NCBI GenBank assembly: GCA_951799445.1
Contig: OX637291.1
Coordinates: 11,038,501-11,102,500, forward strand
Source of the DNA: Pseudisothecium myosuroides
Lineage: Eukaryota > Streptophyta > Bryopsida > Hypnales > Lembophyllaceae
DNA length: 64,000 nt
Reading direction: 5' to 3'
The notes below the pieces were generated by a model. The model was not told the DNA's origin. It was given only the letters and a program-made list of their open reading frames with translations, and did not search any database. The position numbers and the translations under genes were made by a program. This document shows positions 45,926 to 54,453 of this stretch, in pieces. Positions within the stretch are counted from its first letter, which is position 1. Each line of letters starts with the position of its first letter.

Positions 45926-46551
45926 GTCAATCCCGTGTGGTTTTTTTTTGCTATGCACACAAAGATCCCCACATTGGTCCTCCCTGACTTGAAACTTGGC
46001 TTCAAATTCTTCTCACACAACTCCTCTCTAGGTTTCATGCGTACTTTCTTTCCAGCTGGGGAAGGATCGTACTCAATTGTCGCTTCATCGATGAATGCTA
46101 CTCGATCCTAGTGCTGCGAATCCCACTGGCGTCGCCTCTATGCAAACTCCTTACGCTTCTGCTTCTGTCCAGCTCTCCAAAATGGCTTCATCCTCGAAAT
46201 CTTGAGACGGAAACCGGACTCTTTAAGGATTTTGTCAACATTGGAACGGTCGAGTCCAACATCAGCAGTATTGGTGATCTCTCGAAGATTCAACCTTGGA
46301 TTCTTGTCCACTACTTCTAAAACTCTCTTCCTCTTTGTTTTCGTGAGTTTTGAGGGGTGTCCAAAGTGCACAGCATCCTTAACGTCACCCCCACGTTCAT
46401 CGCTTCTTTTCACAACATCTCGCACTTGTGACTTTGACAATCCTAATTTGGAAGCAATCTTCCCGTAACCTCAGCCCATATGTGTGCAAAGCATGTAAAA
46501 GTTTGAATTCAACTCTTCCCGTTCGCTCAAATCTCGTCTCCTTGCCGCCAT
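45926..46551 (-). pseudogene. Truncated Tc1/mariner-family transposase
   Basis: Reads on the minus strand from MAARRRDLSER at 46551. It has a helix-turn-helix part (YGKIASKLGLSKSQVRDVVKR), GHPSKLTKTKRKRVLE, the second HTH (NPRLNLREITNTADVGLDRSNVDKIL), GFRLKISRMKPFW and the first catalytic block RVAFIDEATIEYDPS, then KPREELCEKNLKPSF and SGRTNVGIFVCIAKKN. Three in-frame stops (TGA after THMG; TAG after KEFA and after WDSQH) fit TGG or Gln codons lost by transitions. It breaks off near 45926 before the second catalytic Asp, so about 60% of a usual ~340-residue protein remains. The style recalls fungal Tc1-type transposases more than plant Stowaway-related ones (impression only). Confidence 0.85.
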
Positions 46552-46994
46552 TTCTCCCTAACTCGATACTATTCGCAACTGATAAGGGGTGCAAAGTCTT
46601 TTCAGACACGACTGTACATAGAATTTCAACCGTAGTGTTTTAAACATTGCCTGAATGAAGAAAACTTATTTCAAAGGCTTGTAAGTCAAAATTGTGTGCT
46701 TATATGCCTTTCAACTTTGGGGATTGTGTTATCAATTTTGTTGAGAGTATGAGTAAAGAATTTCAAGCCAATTGAATCAATTTGTCATGGTTGCTTGAAA
46801 TTGCCTGCATCCCCCCAAAATGACCTTTTCCAGACATAATTTTTTAATCGCAACTTGGATTGGTCTAAATTTTTTTTAGGCATTGAGTTAGTTGTGAAAC
46901 AAAAATTTAATAAAAATTTCACAAGAATTGTATTCAACAAAGATTGCATTGGAAAGGGCCTGCCCCAAAGTACAAAGTGTTTTAAAATCATGTC

Positions 46995-47061
46995 TTAAGG
47001 CTTTAAGGATTAATTAATTATTTGGCATCAATGTGCCAACCTTGTCCTATTGCTATGGTAC
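46995..47061. repeat. Right end of a hairpin-family element
   Basis: AATTATTTGGCATCAATGTG, CCAACCTTGTCCTAT and a CTATGGTAC end match the right terminus of the element at 13001-13982. Only this end is evident here. Confidence 0.65.
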
Positions 47062-47373
47062 AAGAACTTTCAAAAATATTCTAAGGTATATTGAATGTGT
47101 TTAGTAAAGTCCAAAGATTCCAAAAGATTATAATAGATTTTATATGATTCCAAGAAGATTAAAAAAGATTCTAAAAAAGACTCCAAAAAGATTATATATT
47201 TCCTAAAATTCTATTGATTTGGTCATTGCACTATTCAAATCAATACAAATTTGGTTGCCATTTTATTGATTTTCACAGAAAGATCAACATTCAGTGAAAA
47301 TGTTCACTGTAGTGCACGAAACAACAAAAATCAGTTGATTTTTTGTTGATTTGGTCATGCTTTTCTACTAGTG

Positions 47374-47755
47374 ATTATATTATGGATACATAACCAATAA
47401 ATGTAGTATATTCAATCCAAACATCATCAAAAATTATGAATTTAAGAATACAATTCAACAATTGAATCCAAAAAATTTGATGATATTTTAATTATTGGTC
47501 AATTTGAAGCTTTATTTTTTTTTGAGAAATGGGATAATAAAAAAAGAAAGGGATAATACCATAGACTTTCCTTTTTCCACACATGAATTGTATTACGATA
47601 ACATTCAAGTGTCTTTCAAAATGTTTTTTACACTTACAAAAATTGCTATAACTGATTGAAAAATTAGATTTTTTTCAACAAACTTTGGATATGTTGAGGT
47701 ACAAGCAATACAATTGATAAAATTATTTTTCAAATTTATTGGTAAAACAATCCTT
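47374..47755. other. AT-rich spacer
   Basis: Nothing recognised between the CACTA element and the next dispersed repeat. Confidence 0.4.
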
Positions 47756-48489
47756 TTAACCCCTTATGAACTAAAGTATTATTTTTAGCAACATAGTGAT
47801 TTTAAGCAGGTACTTGTGACTAGAAATTTGCATATTTCAAGTTGGAATTTTTAATGAAGGTGGGGACGAAGAATATCTTTCATATGCACTAAATTTCATG
47901 ACATTTGGAAATATGAGTCAAAAGTTATGGCCTAATATGTTGTTTGTTTCTCAACTTGGGTAGTCCGGATAGATTAGAAAAAATCACTTTTTTCAGAAAC
48001 AAAAATTTGAAATTGATTTTCTAGATTTATGTATAGGGTAGATGTATGTATTATTGCGCATTTAAGAGTTTGATTCAATTTGCAAACTTCATTGTATCTA
48101 TTTTGCTTCCATTTCCTATACAAAATTTTATTACAAAGGAGGTGACTCTGTAGACAACCTTTCAAAATCAAATCTTGTTATGATATGTGTCTCATGTATG
48201 AAAAGTTCTGTACCTATGTTAAGACCTCCTCCCAAAAAAACAAATCACTGGTAATTGCGCAGTAGGACCTTTCATTGTGCAGACTATCCCTATCATTGCG
48301 CATTAAAATTGTTCCTATCTTCCCGCATTTTAGAACTTCTAGCCTACAGGTTTAAGAATCCATCTAAGCCATCTAAGCGCTACAAATCCTACAATTGATA
48401 CAAAATCACATGAGTCTGCAAAACATTCAATCAAATTGAAAGAGCTTCAATAGCCATTTTGAAAGTCTAACATAACCGCCCTAACCACC

Positions 48490-48883
48490 CTAACTTGCTA
48501 TTGCATTTGACAAACCTTGAGAGACAAAAGGTGTAACAAATGTTCTGGCTCTCTTAGAAAGCACCTGCACTAACTCACTATTTCTAACTACATAACTTTT
48601 GACATTGTTGGGTGTCCTCTTCTTTGAACCAAGAAATTTCTTCTCTGTTGCAAATGACTTCTTTTGTGCTACTAACTTCTCCTTCTCCATTTTACAAATG
48701 GCTCTTGATAACGTCCGTTCTTCTCCAGCTTGAATTTTCTCCAGTTTAGAAGCCAACTCCTCCTTTGCATGAGTTATAAACTCATGTGATGTAATAAGAT
48801 GTCGAGTTGCAAGATCTCGAGCAATGTTAACCTTTGGCTTTCGGATCTTGTAAGTAGGTATATCCAAAATCTTAGATAATGGT
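48490..48883 (-). pseudogene. C-terminal tail exon of the pogo-like transposase (probable)
   Basis: After a good acceptor (TTTTTGTAG, 48891-48884) the frame reads GPLSKILDIPTYKIRKPK, ATRHLITSHEFITHAKEEL and then a basic coiled region, to a stop at 48490. Plant and animal jerky/pogo transposases end with a similar IL-x-P ... R(K/V)...LTS basic coiled tail. The phase does not match directly to the DDE exon donor at 49607, so the real exon connection is uncertain; it may instead belong to the Ulp1 chain. Confidence 0.5.
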
Positions 48884-48959
48884 CCTACAAAAATCAATGA
48901 TGATATCAAAAACAAATGATATTAAAAAAAATTGCCAAAAAAAATTAATCATCTTATAA

Positions 48960-49487
48960 TTTTGTTCTGAAAGGCCTCCATGTCCAGTCTGAATGATTAC
49001 AAGACTCCAATGGAAATTGACAAGAAACATCATAAAACCACAAGTTAATCCAAAAAGAATTGTTTAAAGATGGACTCAATAAAATTTTCCAAAAACAAAA
49101 CTTGATTAAATATCTACTACTTACTTCTCATGGATTGGAACAAAAAGGTAGTCCTTTGAAAATACTTGAACTCCTTTTGTCCACTTTTTCATGTCTTCAA
49201 AATCCAAAGACTCTTTGGCTTTTGTGTAAAAAAAACAATTGAAAAAGTACAGCTTCTTTTTCCATTCCATGTCAAGGAGTTGCTCATTGTGAATGTGCCT
49301 AATCACATACAAACACAAAATGATATAATGAATGATATAGAACAAATTTAAACAAATGAATATAATGAATGATATAAAACAAATCTAAACAATTTGAAAT
49401 CATAATTCTAAAGTACCTGATGTAAAAATCAATGATTGTATCATTGAGAAATTGGCTAGGGTCCAAAGCTTGAATATCATCCCATGA
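48960..49487 (-). pseudogene. Ulp1/SENP-type SUMO protease exons
   Basis: C48 cysteine protease pieces inside the pogo-like element. Exon A (49487-49416) reads WDDIQALDPSQFLNDTIIDFYIR; a GTACTT donor and TTAG acceptor join it in frame to exon B (49298-49129): HIHNEQLLDMEWKKK, FFNCFFYTKA, then WTKGVQVFSKDYLFVPIHE and a GTAAGT donor. Exon C (about 49009-48960) continues FHWSLVIIQTGH, which holds the catalytic His; its acceptor reads CAA where CAG is expected. The catalytic Asp and Cys are not found, and an in-frame TAA lies just before exon A. Ulp1 enzymes cut SUMO from targets; this copy is a non-functional remnant. ULP2/SENP6-7-like spacing. Confidence 0.8.
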
Positions 49488-49606
49488 TATTTAAAGAGGT
49501 CCCACAAATTCCCTATTTCATCCAACCAATGTTTTTTTGATTAGTTACAATGGACCATTGAATAAACAATAAATAATCACCAAATTAGACATAAAAATAA
49601 CTTTCT

Positions 49607-50865
49607 TACCTATCTGTCTCAAAAGCAAAATCCTTAATATCTCTTGTATTGAAAACATCTTCAGTTTTCATGGTCTTCAAATTGATAAAAACTGAACTTG
49701 GTCCAATTTCTTCATCCATAGCCTGTACATTCAAAGGATAGATCCCTGATTTTCTAAAACCAGCTTGAATGTTAGAAGCAGAGAGAGCTTCTCTAAGAGC
49801 CTTGCTAGCAAGCTCAGCCAAATATGACCTGTCAAAATTGCCGTTGCTCCATGCTGGATTTGCTTCTTTAAAGCTCTCCTTCAAAGTATTAAAGTGGGTC
49901 TTGAACGATTTAAAAATCGATACATCAAGTGGTTGAAGCTTATGAGATGTATGGGGTGGTAGAAGAGCAATATCTATGCCGTAACTAGTTGCTTTGGTCA
50001 CCACATCCAAAGTAATGTGACTGCTGTGCCCATCAACTAGAAGAAGATGTTTCTTCTCTGGTGAGACACCCCCAGGCACTGAATCTTTAAAATGGTCTAG
50101 CCACTCACAAAAAATCACTTCGTCAATCCATCCATTCTTTTGCACTGCCATTTGGGCTCCTGATTCGCACTTGTCAACAAAATTTTGACACTTCCTACTT
50201 GCTGAAGAGATATAGAGGTTAGGTATACTATATCCCATTGCATTTATGCAAACTAGGATGGTCATCCATTGACGGTTGGTAGTATTAAGTGTTGAAACAT
50301 TTCTTGACCCTTTGACACCAATCACTCTGATACTACTATTTGTTTGGGATGCGCTTAACCCGATTTCATCTGCATTCCAAATCCTGCTTGGGGATATCTT
50401 CCTTCTTCATAGATATTAGTGAGAAATCTGTAAAACTGACCACATATCTCCTTTGACAATCCTTTTGCTCTTGAAGTATCCAAGTCTTCAGGCCTTCGCA
50501 ACACCAAATGCGGGTGCCGTTGCTGAAACCAATACCACCAACTTCTCCCAGGAATCCCTTCATGAAAAGGAGTATCCCTACCTTCACAAATTAACTTCAC
50601 CTTTCCTTTCAAAAGAGTCAGTGACACACAATGTGCTACTCTCTGTCTCGTCTCACACCACTTGACCAACAATTTCTCTTCTTCTTTGGTAAGTATAGTT
50701 CTTAGATTTAACCTTCCCGTAAAGCCAAGCCCTAATGCTTGATTCTGGTATGAAGTAGAATCGTGCCGCTTCTCTGATTTTCTTCCTACCGCATTCAATG
50801 TCCGCAAGAGCAGATCTCATTGCCTCTTCAGTCCATAGGCCACGCTTTTTTTTTTGTTTCTTTCC
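49607..50865 (-). pseudogene. pogo/jerky-like DDE transposase, frameshifted
   Basis: N-terminal part (~50865-50700): basic KKKRGLWTEEAMRSAL, then IREAARFYFIPESSIRAWL, the psq/pogo HTH. After a shift near 50700: LTKEEEKLLVKWCETRQR and the CENP-B-type HTH (GRSWWYWFQQRHPHLVLRRPEDL). After a second shift, at a run of four C (minus strand, 50393-50390): SRIWNADEIGLSA (first catalytic Asp), VIGVKGSRNVSTLN, LLLVDGHSSHI (second Asp), LLPPHTSHKLQPLDVSIF (third catalytic Asp in PLDV) and AGFRKSGIYPLN. It ends at a GTAAG donor after FAFETD. Restoring the two shifts is unnecessary to identify it as DDE_1 family. Not functional as it stands. Confidence 0.92.
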
Positions 50866-51128
50866 GGGCTTTGTTTGAGTTTTTCACTCGCGGGCCAAGG
50901 GGGCTTTGCTCTGTTACGTGTCCATATCTCACACATGCACCACTTCGCACCCTGGTGCAACCCCATTGAGGAAGCTCCAAACCCTAATGAATTAACATAT
51001 TGGCATTCATAATTAGTTTACATCACATACTTTGAGATAAAAATCAAAACTCACAATTTTTAAATTAGCAAGAAGGTTCGCAACCAATGAATATCATCTC
51101 CAAGCAATCAAAGTATGTCATGACATAC

Positions 51129-51703
51129 CCTGTCAATGTTCATGCCTTGAATTGATTCCGCTAGTGCACCCCTCTCATGGCTGAACTGACCAGCTTTGGC
51201 AGCATCCTCCAATGAGTCGGGCTTTGTCGATTCAGAATCCAGCTCTTAAAGCCTAGAAAGCACATTCTTCCACTACACAAAGACAATGTCAGTAAAGTAA
51301 GCATAGAAAGCAGAAGGAACTGGGCAACATAAGAACATGACAACAAAATTCAAAATGTTATGTCACCATCTACACAACGTTAATCCTTCCACAAATCACT
51401 AGACTACCCTAAGAAGCCTAAGGTGGAGAGAATCTCAGAGATGGAAGAAGCATCAAGCACCAAATGAAAGTATGCATTACTCACACAAATCTGAAACTCC
51501 AACTAGCAAGTGAAGACAAAATTTCAAACCAGGGATACAATTCTGGTATGGAGCTCAATTGATGAAAGCACTCTACCTCAGAAGGTGAACCCTCGTCTCC
51601 ACTCAATTGCACAGAACTTGAGCCATTGTGCAACACTTTCGGTTCATCGTCATTGCTGATAGGCTGCGTAACATACTGCTCATTCACCGATCTCAGTTTC
51701 TGA
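51129..51703 (-). pseudogene. Exons of an unrecognised gene within the pogo-like element
   Basis: Two exon-like pieces on the minus strand. 51703-51594: KLRSVNEQYVTQPISN, then VLHNGSSSVQLSGDEGSPSE, with CAG acceptor and GTAGAG donor. 51272-51129: WKNVLSRL, stop, ELDSESTKPDSLEDAAKAG, FSHERGALAESIQGMNIDR, with TGTAG acceptor and GTATGT donor. A possible first exon lies at ~52072-52019 (MAILLGFKRQ, two GTAAGT donors). The in-frame TAA marks it as broken. I do not recognise the family; composition looks like host coding sequence. Confidence 0.45.
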
Positions 51704-52429
51704 GCAATTTCAAAACGTTATGTCACAACAGGCTTGTATTTCACAACAGGCTTGTGTTTCAAAGTCAACAGGCTTGTGTTTCAAAACGTTATGTCACAAA
51801 AGGCTTGTGTTTCAAAGTCTACTGCTAGTTATCAGATCTCGTAATTTACACTAGTGATGCTGAACTTAATGGATTGATGAAATTTTTATGTTAAGCGATT
51901 GGCCGGCAATGTAGACACGCATTTGTGCGACCTAAGCAAACACACACAGATGCAAGAGAAAGCGTTGTTTTCCAACTAGAATAAGTAGAATGACTTACCA
52001 AGAAGAGAACACTTACCAAGAAGGATTCCGCAACAGGCAGCTTGACGTTTAAACCCTAACAAAATCGCCATACCAACCTTGAGTGCTGAAGGAACCGACA
52101 ATAAATTCATCGGAGATCACACAAGCACAAATGATGTCACCCGTACCACACAAACCAGACAATGCAGCGCTACTGCCATTTGAAATAGTACTTACACGAG
52201 AAAGTGCAGCTATCTTATGCAAAATTATGCGCTACTAGCAGGCTTTATTTAGAGTCTGCACAAGCCATTAATTATCTACTTCCAATTGTATCGTAGTTCT
52301 GAAATCGTTTTGCTAGCTCTCATTAGGGCAGTGATTGAGATTTCTAATTGTGATTAGAACAAACTGGTATTAGAAGGTTTCAATCAAGTAGCGGAAACTT
52401 AATTATCATTTCCTTTGCTAAACCTACAG

Positions 52430-52616
52430 ATTTCCAGATGAAGTCGCTGGAGAAATTCCCATGGCTTACATTGTCAAGAAGTTTGTTGCTGAGCAGGTGG
52501 CCTCCTACAAAAAAAATCCGGAAAGTGGCCTTAATTGACATGATTCCGAAGTCGGCGGCAGGCAAAATGGAACGACGCAAACTCGTGGAGCTTTCACGCC
52601 TTCAATCGAAACTGTA
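52430..52616 (+). pseudogene. Last exon of a peroxisomal 4CL-like acyl-CoA ligase
   Basis: After a CTACAG acceptor it reads FPDEVAGEIPMAYIV, then KKFVAEQVASYKK, and in the next frame IRKVALIDMIPKSAAGKME, RRKLVELSRLQSKL and a stop. This is the C-terminal lid of the 4-coumarate:CoA-ligase-like acyl-activating family; PKSAAGK holds the conserved catalytic lysine, and SKL at the end is a peroxisomal PTS1 signal (OPC-8:0 ligase type). A run of eight A near 52508 shifts the frame, and about 15 residues between the PMAYIV and FVAEQV blocks, normally present, are missing. It is the only exon seen: an isolated captured piece, on the strand opposite to the transposase. Confidence 0.85.
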
Positions 52617-53602
52617 GGGCAGCAAGTTGCCAATACTTACAACAAAAACTCTGGAGTTTCCCTTGCACAGGTGCGATCTAGGCTACAATGCTCGAAAACA
52701 ACACAAAGCTTGCTGCACAAATGACAATGCGCACACACAAAAGTGACAGGGAAGGATGCAGATGACAGGTGCAGGCTGCGAAATGACAGTGCGCACTCTG
52801 CAAAATGACAGGGAACGGTCGAAGATCCAACGGCTGATATTCATCGGTTGGTTGGCTGCAGATCCAACGGTGGATATTAAAATCGCGCGATGACAGGTGG
52901 AGGCTGTGCAACAATGGGGGCCAGCGCAACAATAGGCGTAGTTACCCTATGTGGAAAGCTTTGAATCATTCCATTTCAATCAATGAATCAAAAGTTATGA
53001 GGAGTTTTAGTTTGTGGACAGTTCTGGATTCTCTATTCTAAACTAAACTTTGAAGTCATTTATTTCACTCAATTTTCAATATTTTTTGGAAAAAATAAAA
53101 TCTTAGGATGTAGATTGTTTATTAGAACATTACCACCATTGTAATTGACATTTTTCAATTCCGTAATTAATTTCTTAACAATTTTGTATTTTAAATCATT
53201 CTCTACTTTTTTCTACTTACTGTTTTTTTCCTATACATTGTACAATTCCAAATGATTTGAAAAATTTTAAGCATGTAGCCAACTTATTTAGGAAAAGAAT
53301 TCAAAGACAAACCACTATTTTGGAAAAAATTTCATACAAATGTGAACTTGTGAAGTACAACTGCCTTGTTTTTCGCAGGGACAGAAAAAGATTTCTATCA
53401 ATTCAAACACTAATTTCTTCCAATCTGCACGATGAAAAATTCTGAAATTTTTCCCACATCTTCTAGAACTAGCATACTATAAGATCCTATCATAACATAA
53501 ATCCAAAAATATATATATTTTTTTAAATTTGATACTTGTATTAGAAATGGCAATTTCGAAGTGTTTTTGGTGAAAACATAGTCAAGGAACTTCAAGGGTT
53601 AA

Positions 53603-54453
53603 TTCAAGCATAAATTCTTCAAGATTCTTTAATAAGGGTCATGAGAATTATTTTTGGAATTTTATGGTAAACATTTTATGAATTCTAAGTTTATTCAAGG
53701 AATTATTATTGACTGAAATATGACCCAAATATTGTGCATAAAGGTCTGATTCACCACTTAGGTGTCAAAATTGAATTCCCTCGTCAAATTCTTAGAAATT
53801 CACATCACCTCACACCATTCACAAGATGGAATGTAGCACTTTTTTAATACAGAAATGACTTAATTTATGTCGAAGCTGATCTTCTTGTAGGGTAGCTGTG
53901 TGTTTTTATAATTCACTCCAAAGATCTTGAAACAAATCATGAAAAATAATAAAGCACAAGATAAACATGATTCTCAAACCACTTGCCTTATTAACCCTGT
54001 AAGGACGCGGGGGGTGACCTTGGAAATCATGCATTGTATAACCGTGAGAGTCATTGGAATAAAAAAATCCAAAAGTACTCATTGGAAGTCAAGCTATTGT
54101 AGATGTTCTCCACTTTCCACAAAAAACTCCAAGGATGAATAGTTGCAGTTCTGTCCTACATTGGAGAATCCCTTGTCATTCATCGGACACTTATGGTCCG
54201 CGGCGTCCTTACTAGGTTAAGACTCAATCATCAATAGTTGCAACAATAGGTGTAAGAAGTTTCAAATCACTTGGCACCATTTAAAATTAGCTAAATCACT
54301 TTAAAAGCAATATACGGCAACATTGACTAAAGCATGAAGGATGTTACAAACGTCACCTGGAATATTGGGCTGGATTTTGGTTAACTTCCTTTGTACGTAA
54401 AATTGAGCATGTTTGGTATCACCGATAGTAGCAAGGAAACCTACTTGTACATA
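53603..54453. other. Spacer downstream of EMC10
   Basis: No gene recognised. The 3' untranslated region of EMC10 (minus strand) should occupy the right part. Confidence 0.5.

Larger units (their letters stand above)
45766..47373. mobile_element. CACTA element carrying a Tc1-like fragment
   Basis: CACTACTAGAAAAAT at the left and TTTTCTACTAGTG at the right (one mismatch in the inverted repeat), flanked by ATT on both sides. Near the right end TTGATT/GTTGATT copies resemble the subterminal repeats of the 17996 element. It encodes no CACTA transposase; inside are a broken Tc1-like transposase and the right end of a hairpin-family element. Confidence 0.87.
48036..52947 (-). mobile_element. pogo/Tigger-like element with captured gene exons
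   Basis: 4.9 kb flanked by TA on both sides. Inverted termini GGGTAGATGTATGTATT and GGGTAACTACGCCTATT, both continuing to ATTGCGC / GTTGCGC. Subterminal zones carry repeated ATTGCGCA-type words on the left (48045-48310) and ATGACA(G/A)TGCGCAC, GCGCAACAATAG words on the right (52715-52935). It contains a DDE transposase (minus strand, N-terminus at the right), Ulp1-type exons, an unrecognised gene piece (minus) and a 4CL-like exon (plus). TA duplication and DDE type agree with the Tc1/mariner-pogo superfamily. Confidence 0.8.
47756..53602 (+). repeat. CCCCTAAAG/TTAA-family repeat split by a pogo-like element
   Basis: Left part 47756-48035 (TTAACCCCTTATGAAC onward) and right part 52948-53602 (ending CAAGGGTTAA) join at TATG(T)GGAAAGC exactly as the uninterrupted copies do (ATATACGTGGAAAG near 38273). 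Together they make ~0.94 kb, the family length. The insertion between them is the pogo-like element. Confidence 0.85.
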
